Origin: Climacium dendroides
Lineage: Eukaryota; Streptophyta; Bryopsida; Hypnales; Climaciaceae
Direction: 5' to 3'
Length of the DNA stretch: 64,000 bases
Assembly: GCA_950106755.1 (NCBI GenBank)
Contig: OX467091.1
Span: 24,383,538 to 24,447,537 of the forward strand
In this document: one piece after another, positions 1 to 12,449 of the stretch
Layout: every line of letters begins with the position of its first letter
Numbering within the stretch: position 1 is the first letter of the stretch
Notes under the pieces: generated by a model
The model's database searches: none
Seen by the model: the letters and a program-made list of their open reading frames with translations, nothing else
What the model was told of the DNA's origin: nothing
Position numbers and translations under genes: made by a program

Positions 1-2690
1 AAAATAGTATCTTTTGATATGCCAGATGGATATACATCTCGACAAAAGAAACAAGCCATGTCTAAAAATATATTCTTCTCAACATCATTGGTCAATCCAT
101 CATAGCTTATTCTCAAGGTGTTCCAAATTATTTCATCACCATCCAAATTCCTTCCTCTTGCCATCCTTTGTAATGCTCGCTCCCAACTTCGCAACCTCTC
201 TTTGTTGTGGAGAAATGAACCCATGACTTTCAAGCTCAAAGGCAAGCCATTGCAAGCTCTCACAACATGCTTGCAATAGTCCTCAAAGTCCAATGATAAA
301 GGAGCTACACCCCAAGAAAGGTGAGTAGAGAAAAGCATTGTTGCTGCCTTTTCATCCAACAATTCTACATCCAACCTTCCCTCAGTAGTGCCCACAAATG
401 ATTTTATTGTGCTCCATTTGCGTGTTGTGAGAATTATTGTGGAACCCTTCTTAGCTTGTATAATATTGGGAGGTACAATATCATGCACTATAGCTTCGTC
501 CTTGACATCATCCAATACTAAAAGAACATTCTTACTAACCAAGATCTTTTTCATCATCTCCTGTGCATCTTCCAAGGTCTTGGGTTTTTTATCATTTCCA
601 AGTTTGGGTAAGATTTCACACAATGTATTGTATGAACTTGAAGGATTTGTGGATTGTGAAACAAAGCATGATGCATGGTATAAGGAAGTAATTGTTGTGT
701 CGCCAAGTATTGCCTTTACTAGTGTGGTCTTGCCAATTCCACCCATGCCTACAATTCCTATGTAATTTAGTTTCAAAAGCGCTTTGGCTTTAGACAATTG
801 ATGTTTCGAATCAACAAAAATGTCCTTTGGAGGTGCAATTTGCTCGTCTACCTGTACAAATACAATGTCATATTTAATAAATCATTCACATAAAAATTAA
901 ACCCTATTTTTTAAACCCCAAATGTTAGATATCAAAAGAAATTACAAATAAAGTAGACATCACTTCATGAGTTTTGTAGTTTAATAATCTCACACCTTTT
1001 GAACATGGTCCACAAGAGACTCAGAACCTCTTAAAGTAGAAGTTGAACCAAATTGTGGAACCATCTCACATGAATATACTCCCTTCAAGAAAGACTCCTT
1101 TATGCTTGTGAGCCTTGCACAAATGGTGGAAAATGTCGGTCGTTGAAGAGGGTCTTGAGACCAACATTCTTGGATTAAGTTTGTGAGTTCTTTGCAATTG
1201 TTAGGGAGAGTTGGTCGCAAGTTTGAAAGTAAAATTCGAACACGAAAATCTTTTGGTTCCAAACCAAAAAATGGAATCTTTCCAGATAGAATCTCTGAAC
1301 ATATCATGGCAAATGACCATGCATCAGCTCGAAATGGATGCAATGGAGTTTTACTTCCCTTGATCATTTCAAGGGACATATACCTTGGTGTTCCAATTGT
1401 ATCTTTTGTTGGATCTGGATTCTCCACATTGCTATACACTTCCAATTGAGAAGTACCATAATCCATAACCTTGAATATGAAATGAGGGTCCAAATGCTCC
1501 ACAGGGATTGAACTCGACAACACATTATCAGGTTTCAAGTCAAGATGAGCAACTTGCATGTCATGAAGGTAATACACACCTTTTGCAATTTGGTGCATAA
1601 TATCAACTGCAACATAATAGAATAAAGGACTTTTTGCTCTCTTCAATATGGTAGACAAGTTTGAATCCATCAATTCCATCACCAAATGCATCTCACGAGT
1701 CTCATCTTCCTTGGGATTTTCTTCAAGTCTTTGGATGATTCCAAAGTCAAAGAACTGAACAAAAACTTTGAATATTTGAAACAACCAAGATTTCTTCAAC
1801 CACATCACCCAATTCATTGCACCAACTTCTTCTTCCTTAGGATTCTCATCAACTTTTTTAGTAATCCCGCAACCAAAAAATTGAACAAGATTCGGATGAC
1901 TCAATCCTGCCAAGATGCCAACTTCTTTTCTAGAGTTTATGAGATATTCAAGATCACCTTTCAATATTTTCGTAGCACATGGAAGGCCACACCAATTTGA
2001 TTTGTACACACTTGCATAAGATCCTTCACCTAATTTTTGGATTAATTTAGGTGGCTTGAAATCATCAAGAATCTCCAAATCATCCAAGTCTCCACCATCA
2101 ACTCGATCCAAATTTCGAAGTCTCAACAATAGATGTTGTGCCAATTCATAATCATTAGAGGCTTGGCCCTCAAGTACAAGTTGAAGCCTTCCCTTTAGAT
2201 CTTCTCCATCTTCAAGGACTTGTTCATAGGTAACCGCATCAAATTGAATTGGTAAGATATCATGTGATTGATTTGAAAGGTCAGCAAAGTATATATCTCT
2301 TGCTACATCATAACAGCATTTCAATTCTAAAAGCAACTCACGAAAAGTCTCTTTGTTTTGAAGTTGAAATACAACCGCACCACACCACCGGTCTTGTTCA
2401 AAACAATTATTTCCCACAATCTCTACCTTCTTTTGAAGAAAACACAATTCTTCAAAAATAGATTGGAAGTTCAGGTCCCCACTAGCATTTGAAAATATTT
2501 TGTCAATCTCCTTCATGGCTAATATGAGTTTGCCAAAAAGATGTACACATTGATTTTTATTCAAGACCTTCATCTTTGGAGATGCTTGCATATCCTTCAA
2601 GAACTTCTCAAGACTTGGTATAACATTGCGTAGTCTTTTTTGATGTTCACGTTGCACATGTAAGAAATCCTTGTCTTCCCTACAAAGCAT
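1..2690 (-). CDS. Kinase-NB-ARC immune receptor (PNL class), 5' part; continues past the left edge
   Basis: Two exons are visible. The kinase exon (2690 to 996) encodes about 565 residues. An N-terminal helical region of about 200 residues precedes a kinase domain with glycine loop LGEGSYASVY near residue 220, catalytic loop HLDLKPDNVL near 380 (HRD reads HLD) and DYG in place of DFG. The activation segment ends PRYMSLEM, so the usual APE is altered. A 144-base GT-AG intron (995 to 852) joins in phase 0 to an NB-ARC exon (851 to beyond base 1) with P-loop GMGGIGKTT, kinase-2 NVLLVLDDV, RNBS-B GSTIILTTR, GLPLSL and a TNL-like FLDMACFF. Any LRR region would lie outside the window. The family senses pathogens in the cytoplasm; that role here is inferred. 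The kinase carries an internal duplication of about 42 residues. The start at 2690 is the first ATG after an in-frame stop, but an upstream exon is possible. Confidence 0.88.
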
Positions 2691-2760
2691 TTAATATCTA
2701 TTGTCAATGAGATATCTTGGTATAATGAATGAAGACCAATTTCCTATGACATACATTCAA

Positions 2761-3230
2761 ATATTAAAACATGTTCTTTGAATTAAACATCATCTAACAT
2801 TGTCTACTAATAGGATGATCTATCCACTAAAATTAAATTACAAATTTCTTTCATTTGACCATATACATAAATGCTCCAATCATGGTTGATTGCAAAGCTA
2901 AAAGTTATTCAAATACAAACTATACAAAGAATATTGTAATTTTAAAAATATGGTAGTCTAAAATGCACCAATACTTACAAAAAACATTTATGCTTACCTT
3001 GTAGACCACACAAAATCCAAGAATTTCCAAAAGCTTGCCATCATGAAGAAGCTTGCCACCCACATCAAGAAGCGTGCCATTTTTTACACCAAATGGAATA
3101 AAACGTTGAAATTCTACACTAGCTTCAAAACAAGTATAAAAGTAGTCAACAATAGCATATATAGACACAAGTATAAAAAGGTTCTAAAAACATTTCCCTT
3201 GACTAATAAGAGGACTAAATAAACACAAAT
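2761..3230 (-). other. Upstream flank of the PNL gene with one exon-like segment
   Basis: Reading the minus strand, an open segment from about 3122 to 2998 begins after a plausible acceptor (TTTTGAAG) and ends at a good donor (AAG followed by GTAAGC). Its translation includes FQRFIPFGVKNGTLLDVGGK. It ends in phase 0, which does not join cleanly to the kinase frame at 2690, so it may be 5' UTR, an alternative exon or a relic. The whole block recurs in diverged form at 15280-15720, which suggests it belongs to a duplicated gene family. Confidence 0.4.
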
Positions 3231-4518
3231 AAAAAGGGTTGGATGCAACTTCCATTTGTACTCCATTGTAATACTCACACAATGAATCTAAAGGAACAGA
3301 TGCTCAAATACAAACCCTCACTACTAACAAACTCATTCAATAACAAAAAGAAATAACTACAACAAAGTTGGATTAATGCACAAGTACCATTCGCCACATC
3401 AAAAGACATAAATTTGTTTGATAAATTGTGTTGATGGATTAATTAACCTTGTGAGGATGCTACAAACCAAAAAGTGGCAAATGCATAACTTTCTAAATCA
3501 CTATTTTAATGAAGCACTTATTGCTCCAAAAATCAAATCATCTTTTATAAAGAAACTTGGTAATAGGTGCATCCTTTTAGGAATCTAGAGCTAAAGAAGA
3601 ACATGAAATCTCACTCATAGAAACTAGTACTAGTTAAGAAATTCCAAATTAAAGTGAAAATCAATGCCCCCCCTTACACAATGTATTGATAGATTGCAAT
3701 TATATATTGATGGATTCAAGCTTCACTAATAGCTAAGATCAATCAATGTAAGCACAAACAAACAAGATTTTCATGTAGAACATTTAGATACATGTTGCAA
3801 TTGGTTGTATATATGCTATCCACCGGGTACAAGACTCACTTTTCACAATCTCACAATTTTGCATCAAATGAATTTGTACAGTGCAATTCCAAATGCAATG
3901 CCATATTTGGTAAGAGATTACAAATGCAATGCTTGACAAAGAGTGTTTTAGGGACTAATCAAACCTATCAATAATAAGACTTTGAATCTTTAGCCATGTC
4001 ATCATAAGACCAAAAGTCAATGAAATATGAAGTCCCACCTTTGCCATTGCTCTTCTCAAGAAACTATATCCAAATGATTCGATAGGTACCCCGCCACTCT
4101 AGTGATAGGTACAAATCCTCCATCTTTGCAATCCTTCCCAAGTTGGATTATCCCTGCAGCAATGCACCTAGTCATTCAATTAGCCAAATTCTTGCACCAA
4201 TGAGCCAATCATTGCATATTACATTCTATAAATTCACCCATGAACAAGCACTGACCCTCCACTGAAAGGTTTCTGTAGAACATTAACACCAAGGAAATGA
4301 TTTCCAATTCAAATATTGCCCCTAGAACTAATGTACAAAGTGAAGGACGAGCTGCACAAAGCAAGAAGCCATGGCTTGCAAAAAGAATTGTGGAGCTCAG
4401 TTCTGTGATGTTGAGCTACTTCAAAGACTCTCAAGTGTTTGGGGCTTCATCAGTAAACCTCAGCTTAATATTACACTGACATTTAGCAAATTTTCTACAA
4501 CAATGATAAACAATCAGA
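3231..4518. other. Intergenic, no feature recognised
   Basis: AT-rich sequence without a convincing reading frame. Short open frames near 3792-3974 and 4297-4479 have no recognisable similarity and no splice context. Confidence 0.5.
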
Positions 4519-5582
4519 CACTAGTAAAAAAAATATAGTGACCAAATTAACAAAAATCAACAAAAAAATGTTGATTTTTTTTGTTGATTTGGGCACTTTT
4601 GAACAGAAAAGTGTTGATTTTTGAAAAAAAAGTGTTGTTTTAAAACAAAAAAGTGTTAATTTTTTTGTTAATTTAGTCACATTATTTTTTTAAATTATGT
4701 TTTTTGAAAAAAAATAAAATAAAAGGTGACATGTGGCAATGCCATGTAGGCACCCCAACTAGCCACGTGACATGCCACACAAGCTAATTGAATGCCACAT
4801 GGACAATTCAAATGCCACGTTGGCAATTCTCATGGTTGAGGCCCAAGACTCAAACCAATGCACCACTTATACATATACATGTTTAAAGTGTATATAAAAT
4901 CTTATTTGTTTAGTTTTTCATTTTTTTCCCATTGTTTTTTAAAGTCAGCATACTTCAGGGCCGGTTTTGACTTAGTAAATGACCTTTTTTCAAGAAACTT
5001 TGAACTAATGAAAGTTGAAAAATCAAGCCAACTTTCACATCCAACAATCCGTTTGAGATTTCAATCCTCCAATCAAAAGTTATAGACAAAAATCAGAGAG
5101 GGGTGAAAATGAATCATTTTTTTTACATTTTTAAACCCCCTCTCTGATTTTTGTCCGTAACTTTTGATTGGAGAATCGAAATCTCAAACGGATTGTTAGA
5201 GGTGAAAGTTGGTTTGATTTTCCAACTTTTATTAGTTCAAAGTTTCTTGAAAAAAGGTCATTTATTAAGTCAAAACTGGCCCTGAAGTATGCTGACTTTA
5301 GAAATACCGAATTGTTAATGTTTAGTTTTTAAAAAAATCTACATTGTACAATTAAAGATTCCAAAAAATTCCAAGAGACTCTAAAAGATTCCAAAAAATT
5401 CTAAAAAATTTAACAAAATTTTGTTGATTTTAGTTGCACTATCCAAATCAACAAAAATAATGTGACCATTTTGTTAATTTGGACAAAATCAACAAAAAAT
5501 TGTGAAAATGGGCAATACAGTACCCAAATTAACAGAAAATTGTTGACTATTTGTTGATTTAGTCACTGATTTTCTACTAGTG
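4519..5582. mobile_element. CACTA-type miniature element
   Basis: The left end reads CACTAGTAAAA and the right end TTTTCTACTAGTG, so both termini start with CACTAGTA read inward. The flanking trinucleotides are AGA and ACA, an imperfect version of the 3-bp target duplication of CACTA transposons. Subterminal DNA carries many copies of a short TTGTTGATTT / GTGACCAAATTAACA motif in both orientations, as expected for transposase-binding repeats. There is no transposase gene, so it would need a partner elsewhere. The centre is a long foldback, listed separately. Confidence 0.72.
4942..5298. repeat. Large inverted repeat (foldback), arms of about 160 bp
   Basis: The left arm (about 4942-5103) and right arm (about 5136-5298) are near-perfect reverse complements around a loop of about 32 bases. 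A transcript across it could fold into a long hairpin. A diverged version is seen near 63225-63560. Confidence 0.88.
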
Positions 5583-7460
5583 ACACAAGCAAGACAGATT
5601 CCAAATCTCGTGAAGTTGAATCTGCCTATTTCAATTGTGTAAAAGCAAGATAGAGCAGCAATAGTCAAGTAGCTCAATGACGAAATCCCAAGGTCAGAAG
5701 AAGAAAAGGAATTACCCATAAACCGTGAGACTTACATTGGCATGCATGGAAGATCGTCTGATATATGAACTATTCCAGTGACGAGATTTCGATTTGACTC
5801 AGTGACAAGCAATCAGTGATCAGGAAATCAAGGCAAACATGGGTCTTGACCTCATCACCCCACTCTCTTTCCAGGTTCAGCAAGTCCTCATTACTCGGCA
5901 ACCTAGAACATGCGAGTCTCGTAAACCCTGAGTCAAGGCCATCGCGCATGAAAACTTGCCGGGAGCAGGACCCCTTCCACTTTGGGCCATCCAGAAAACG
6001 CCTGTACAGAAAAAGCAGGTGCAAAACAAAACTTTAAACTTCAGAGCTCGGGAGAAAGAGGACAACAGTCATCGATGCTGCACAATGCGGCAGACCCGCA
6101 CAACACTGCGAGGACGTAGCGACAACCACCTCACGAAAACAACAAATATAGAAAGCTTGAAGCGAAACCTAAACTACTGACATTTCAAACGACAGCAGAG
6201 CACACTCTCCCATTAACCACAACTAGGACACTCGTCAACAGAGGAGCTACTTCAAAATCAAGAGGCTCTTGCTTCTTCACACCGGAATCCAGAAACCTAA
6301 ATCACGAAATCAAACCAAAAATTCTCCAAACAACGCCAGAGAATGAAAAAGAAAAAGAGAAGGAGCTTCTACAAAATTGGACGGAAACTCACCATGATCA
6401 GCAGCGGAAGGACGTCCAACGAGGCTGGCGAGCTTCAAACAACATGCCACGAAACCTAACATGCAAAACCGCCACCTTGAAAACCCTAGTCGTCTGTCTA
6501 GTCGTTGGTCCTTACCAGAAATACCATCCAGCAACGGAAAGTTCAGTCAGACATTTTTATAATCAAACTTGGAGGAAGAATCCTTTTGGCAATCTGTTTT
6601 GCAAGGTGAATCTCAGCATGACATTTGATAATCACGCCAAATTTCAAAGCATGCAAGTCTCTATTTTATTGTGGAGAAGGATCTGAATTTTGAATGGGTG
6701 GCAATTGGCAAGTTTACTCTAATCCTAATTAGAATACAAAAGTCAAACACAAAACCCAAGCACAAGAGCCTACCGAAACTAGGAACACGTTACTCACAAA
6801 GGCGCTTCCGACATGCAAAAGTCACTCACACGGTATCCCAAAACGGCACACTAAGACGTACTAAAAGGCTTGTTCACTTGCTACCCAAACCCCACAAAAT
6901 CTGAAACCTCATGATCAAGGGAACCACACCCAGTCTCACACTCGAACGCATTCCTAAGTGCACATACCTTACTGCCGTGAGGATCCAAGAGCATTGAGGG
7001 TTGGCAAGACACTCCAGCGACAGAGTAACAAATAGCTCAGAAGTAGAAGCCTGATACTTCGAATTCGCTCTTCTACGAAATGGCGCAGCACAGAAGAACT
7101 GGACAGGCAGAAACAACGTCACGTGCATGAGAGCAGGGCCTCGTCTTCTCCTCCTTGCGTGCATAAGCTCTAAGGACGAAGCTGCGGAGACGCCAGAGCT
7201 CGAGAACTGCCAACAAGCAGACGCAAACAGGACGCAGGGAAGGCAAGTGTAGAAAAGTGGCAAGGCTGGGATCTGGCCGAGGGAGTCGACGGGGGTCGCC
7301 AGACCGGGAGCGTGGGACCTTGGTGGGGGTCGCTTTGAGTGTCAGCCGTCCCACGTGAAGAACACTGTGGAACGTGCACGACGTTAAGTTAGCGAGAGGA
7401 CTGTTTCGTTCTGCGTGGGATCCGTGAGAGATAGGAATAGGCAGAGTAAGGTAAAGCAGC
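5583..7460 (-). other. GC-balanced, possibly transcribed region; no gene recognised
   Basis: This stretch is clearly less AT-rich than its surroundings. On the minus strand it has several good splice-like sites: donors near 6968 (GTAAG then GTATGTG), 6512 (CTG then GTAAGG) and 6394 (ATG then GTGAGT), and an acceptor near 6000 (TTTCTGTACAG). After that acceptor an open frame of about 75 codons runs to 5770 and contains SNEDLLNLEREWGDEVKTHV. I recognise no family. It could be the 5' part of a spliced transcript, a non-coding RNA or a decayed gene. A CCCACGTG motif (G-box core) lies at about 7350. Confidence 0.3.
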
Positions 7461-7494
7461 CTATGACGGTCAGAATTAAGAGTTTGGTCTCATG

Positions 7495-7690
7495 GTGTTC
7501 CTAGATTTTTTTCAATTTTTCTCCCACATGAAGAAAAGTGTGAGAAACAACAAGAGCAATTGAAATTTATATTTTTCCAACAAAGTATGAATTTGCTATC
7601 AATTTTTGAAGTGTTCAGCCCAAAAGAGTCTATAGACTATCCCAAAACCAACAACATCTGAACCCATAATGCTTATCTTACTCACCTACA
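7495..7690. repeat. Dispersed repeat, copy 1
   Basis: The block containing ACAAAGTATGAATTTGCTA and GAGTCTATAGACTA matches the reverse complement of 24380-24570 over about 190 bases with moderate divergence. It may be part of an old retroelement; no LTR pair was found. Confidence 0.6.
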
Positions 7691-7883
7691 ACAATCCTAA
7701 TATTTTCTAACATAAAAAATCTAAAAAATCAAATCTTACAAAAAAATTACACTAAAAAGTTACAAGCTCCTAAAGAAGTTACTAATCACTGTCATGTAAG
7801 ACATTAATGGTGGCCCAAATTTTACAAACTGGAAGAAAATCATAATGGATCATTCCCTGGGGTGACTATCATGGGTCATTTAA

Positions 7884-8450
7884 CCCCTAAAGACCCATTG
7901 TCCCTACAGGAGACAAAATGGATTTTGGGTAGGCTCCTATGATCTCAATTTTTACTGAAACTTTTTAAAACTTTCTCATAAGATAGAAAAACTTAAGAGT
8001 TTTTTGGGAATATAATTTTTATTTTAATCGGTGCTTGGGAGCAAAAGTTTTGTCACAATAACCTCAAAATGGGGGAGACTAGGCAGCAAAAAAATCCACA
8101 AAAAATTGAAATAACATTTTAATTTTTTTTAGATTATATATTTTTTAAATGGGAAGCTTTGACTCATTCCATTTGGATTAGAGATGTGAAAGTTATAGAG
8201 CTTCTTGTTTTGTGGGCAATCATAGTGATTTTTTGAAAGAAATTTTTTCTTTCATTTGGAATGCTATATCTTTCAATCTATATGGTCAAAAATCACAAAA
8301 AAATTATCACATGATCTAAGACAAGTGTAGAACAAGATCCTATGGTTAGATTCTAAAAAATATTTTTTTAAATTTATTTTGTAGGTGATTGTAGTAGAAG
8401 TGGTACTTTTGAGTGGTTTTGGTAGAAAAATGGCCATGGGGCTTTAGGGG
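7884..8450. mobile_element. TTAA-flanked miniature element (piggyBac-like ends), 567 bp
   Basis: Both sides abut a perfect TTAA. The left end starts CCCCTAAAGACCCAT and the right end, read inward, starts CCCCTAAAGCCCCAT. An exact TTAA target with ends beginning CCC is the hallmark of piggyBac elements. It has no coding capacity. Internal sequence (AGCTTTGACTCATTCC, GTGAAAGTTATAGAG) recurs, often inverted, near 12120, 34735 and 48785, marking a family. Confidence 0.72.
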
Positions 8451-8454
8451 TTAA

Positions 8455-10435
8455 CCGTCATGGGCTGATTTATTTTACTATGGCTAGTTTGGTGTTTTCT
8501 TCAACGTGTGGTAAAACAAAGGGACTAGGAAGGTACAACCACCCATCACCGATTACAACCCTTCACCAATCAACAAGGTTGATGCATCACTAGCTTATCA
8601 TTTATGAGATGGCAACCCATTTCCAACCAATTAAGAAATTAAACCTATCTGCTACTGGTGTGTGTTGAGGGAAATATTTTTCCAATGCAATGAATTTAAG
8701 AGGACTTGAAATTTTTCTACATTTTTTATAGCAGAAATGAAATTATCATGAATTTTTTGGGGAAGATTCTACAAAATCTATTCTTGTCACATAGGGTATT
8801 GTATTTCCAAACATAGGTTGGTCAAACAATTGATCATAAAGAATTCCTAAAAATGATGAACATAGCACTCATATGTGCTTTCCTTGTCCAACCAACACCA
8901 TGCAACTACATATGCTTGATATGCATGGAAATACAACAATCCATATTGTTGAATGCGGTAGTTGCTGGAAATGGGTTGCCTACTCTAAGCAATTCTAGAG
9001 CAGATCATGGGCAATAAGAGGTGGTAGAATTTTTTCTCATGTAGGAAAATAAGAAATATGGAGATAGAAAAATTTCCAAAATTATATTCCCCAAATTGAA
9101 ATTACCATGAATTTTGGGAGCCATAAATTGCACTTCACTAGTAGCCAATGTTTAGAGTCTTTTAATTCCAATTATTCAAGAACTACTTTCATGCTCACTA
9201 CTTTCTACTTTCTTGCTCACTACTTTGGGACATGCGTCATAATCTTATTAATCCCAACCTTATAAAACACATTCCAAGTTTTGCGTAGAAATTTATTTCT
9301 ATCTTCATTGGAAATACTACCCTACCAAGTGGGTACTTAATGTGGTTGACAATTGGTGCCTCAACCTTTGAGTGTCTAAAATTCAAGAGAGGTTGCAAGT
9401 AATTTCCAAACATGAGTTTTTGATTTTTGACCATCAATTCCTTTGTTCATTTTATAATACATGTGTTGGGTTTGAAGTGCCAAAGTGAACAAGAAGCACT
9501 TTTGGAATAGTCTACACATTGGACATGGATCCAAACAAACTTTTGCCATCCAAATTCATAGTAATTGTAGTTCAAACAATAAAATTACTAAATTCTAACA
9601 ATCCCCATCATTTCTTTTTCTACACGTCTAGAAATATTTGTTTCGTCGTGTATTACTCTAGATCAAGGCCACAATCCTTTGTTTGGTCCATTATGGGTAG
9701 CTCCACTATAGATCCATTTCTAAGCCCCCCCCATTTTTTAAGCACCCTCCATTTCTAATCTATAGGCTACTTTCTTTTTGTGAAGTTGTGGAGCAATTGG
9801 AGGGGTAATTGTGGCACATTATAATTGGCTACAAGGCTGTCAATATTGCAACTAGCCCATACTCAATTTTGCAATCAACTTGTGATTAGAAATAGAAAGG
9901 TCTATATCACCATTACACGTCAAAGAAAATCTTCTACTCAAAAATTCAGGATAAAATAATACATTTTGTATAATGAAATTATGAAAATATGAAATCTTTC
10001 TAAACTCTAATTTTATACATAGAAAAAAATTTGTAGTAAAAAAAATGCACTCCAAATATACATAATTGTTTATCCCTTCAAGCTTCTTGACCATGTTTTC
10101 ACCAAAAATGCTCCCAAACTGCCATTTCTTGTACAAGTACCAAGCTTTTGAAAAAAAAAAAAAATTTGGGACACATATAACTATAGGATCTTGTAGTATA
10201 TTAGACTAAGAATATGTAGAAAAATTGCAAAAATTTCCACCATGTAGATTAATTGCAAGATATTAGCATTTGAGTAATAAAAAATTTGGCCTTGCAAAAA
10301 ACTAAGCAATTGCACTATACAAGGTCACACTTGTATAAAAAAATTTCCAAAGTAGTGGTTGCTTTTTGAATTCAGTCTTCAAATCAAGTTGACTACATGT
10401 TTGAAAATTTTTAAATCATTTGAAATTGTACAACA
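8455..10435. other. Intergenic repeat-derived DNA
   Basis: AT-rich with no supported gene. The block at 10070-10140 (CCCTTCAAGCTTCTTGACC onward) resembles the left parts of the TTAA-type elements at 34316 and 48192, so some of this is old element sequence. Confidence 0.45.
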
Positions 10436-11302
10436 TCATACTACTAAAATCATAACTCCCTCTATAATATCATAAATGCTACCATTAATATTAGGGGCTC
10501 GTGCTTGCTATGCCATGCATTCATTGTATCACATATTAGTAAAAATTTGACATATTTGAATAGAATGTATGATAATGATTTTGATAAGTCTTTAAAATAA
10601 TTATTTTAAATATTTTGTAAAAATATTTCCAATCATGCATACATAGAAATCGTATTTTCACACAATGTGATATTATAGAAATAGAGTAGTAGCTCACAAG
10701 CACCTCTGTAATATCACTTTTTACAAAGGGTGATATTATAAAAATAATATAGTCGTTGCAATTGAGGTGATATTAAAGAGGACCAATATGGTGATATTAT
10801 AAAGGTAGCAAATCCATTGCTTCTCTTGGCTTTACACTTCTTTGCACTTCTATGACTTTGTGCTTTTATGAGTTTTGAGCTTTCGTGATTTCAATTTTCT
10901 ATTGCTACTACCAAATGATTTTGAGAAATTTATTCAATTGAAGTGATTTTGGATTTCACAACAATTAAGTTGTTCACAAAGTTTTTGAGATTTATAAGTA
11001 TTTCTTTTCAATTCTTCAATTTGGATTGTCATTCTTTGTAACAATGGAGTCAAATTTCTAATGCATTCTAATGTATGTGTATCTTTTATCATATTCAGTA
11101 TTGCATGTATTTCATTCATCATTCATTAAATTTCTATTGTTTATTTCAATATATGCTTATTTATAAAAAAAATTATATGAAGATTTTGGTAATTTTTATC
11201 AGAAGATTTTTTGAAATTCTTACTCCGCATTCTATCTAATACATAAAAATTCTAATGAAATTCTAATGGTGAATGCATAGCATAGCAAGTGCCAACCGCT
11301 AG
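10436..11302 (+). mobile_element. Helitron-like non-autonomous element, copy A
   Basis: The 5' end TCATACTACTAAAATCAT is preceded by A. The 3' end GCAAGTGCCAACCGCTAG is followed by T. Ends of the TC...CTRR kind inserted between A and T are the Helitron signature. Related ends occur at 27705-28096 and 35488-41409. About 50 bases inside the 5' end is an inverted copy of a 3' end (TTAGGGGCTCGTGCTTGC), also present in copy B. Another 5' end starts at 11306, so elements are stacked. No Rep/helicase gene is present and the 3' hairpin is weak. Confidence 0.55.
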
Positions 11303-11305
11303 TCA

Positions 11306-11348
11306 TCATACTACTAAAATCATAAGTCCCTCTGTAATATCACAAATA
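11306..11348 (+). mobile_element. Truncated 5' end of a Helitron-like element
   Basis: TCATACTACTAAAATCATAA, preceded by A, starts three bases after the 3' end of copy A. Similarity to the family stops after GTAATATCACAAAT. Confidence 0.45.
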
Positions 11349-12000
11349 GAAAACTAAAAACATATTGTTGCAGTACTGTAATGATATGGATAGAATACAT
11401 CCCCCATTAAAATTATATTGTTGCAGTATTGTAACAGTTTGTTTTTAGTACTCTACTGTTCAAGTATTGAAACAGTGTTGTAACAATACTATTGCAATGG
11501 GGGCTTTTTCTTGATGTTGTTCCTCTTAGAACCTTTTAAATATGATTTCATTTGCCATGTTCTCATCCAAACAATTTTTAATCCATTTATTTTACTAAGC
11601 TGTAATAACATTTAAACATCTTTTCAATGAAATTTTACAATTTGATGAAACCTCATCTCGATTTTGCCCCCCCCCCATGGAGTTAACACTTGTATAGTAA
11701 GTAGATAGATGTAAAGAACAATTCAAAGTACTAAATTGTTGAGAAATTATTTATGGAATTAAAAAATGACAATCCCAAAGGTTGTAATGTTATAAGAAAA
11801 AAGAAAAAAAAATTATTTCTTTTTTTTCATTCGTAAACGTGAGGTGTAGGTGGGATATTAGCTTGGGCGCATTAGGCAAGACTTGAATGAAGTATCATAG
11901 CGTCTTCTTCGTACAACGGAGCTTCAAGTCATGCTATACCCAAATGTTTTTCTAGAAGTTCCCTTGGCAGTTCGTATGCACATCAAAATAGACATTGCAC
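11349..12000. other. AT-rich intergenic DNA
   Basis: No gene seen. Contains loosely repeated ATTGTTGCAGTACTGTAA-like motifs at 11360-11500 and a C-run at 11667. Confidence 0.4.
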
Positions 12001-12449
12001 GTTGATTTACACTTGATGTTTTCATTTTTTTCCCAGAATATTGAAAAATGAGTTAAATAAAGAACTTCAAAGTTTATCATGGAGTAGAAGTTCCATAACT
12101 GTCCGCAAACTACCCACAAACTAAAACTCCTCATAACTTTCATCTCTTTAATTAAAATAGAAAGACTCAAAGCTTTTTGTGTATAAATAAATTTAGAAAA
12201 TAAATTTTAAATTTTTATTTCTTAAAAAAGTGATTTAAAAAAAAATCCTTTTTATTGTTGGATTACTTAAAACTACATATCATATAATAACGTTTTAACC
12301 ATATAGTCAAAAGTTATGAAAATTGTTGGGCCTTAAAGCTATTCCTCAGGCACATGTTGTGTGAAAATTTCAAAGGAAAAAAATTCCATTTGTAGTGAGG
12401 TACCTAAATTGCAATGTTGCCAAAAAAATACAATTTTGGACTTTAGGGG
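12001..12449. mobile_element. Partial TTAA-type element, right end only
   Basis: The right end reads GGACTTTAGGGG followed by TTAA at 12450. Internal sequence near 12120-12180 matches the inverted interior of the element at 7884-8450. I could not find the matching left end, so the left limit is arbitrary. Confidence 0.45.

Noticed and set aside
388..765. 125-codon open frame on the plus strand
   Set aside because: It is the antisense shadow of the NB-ARC exon, whose minus-strand motifs are clear.
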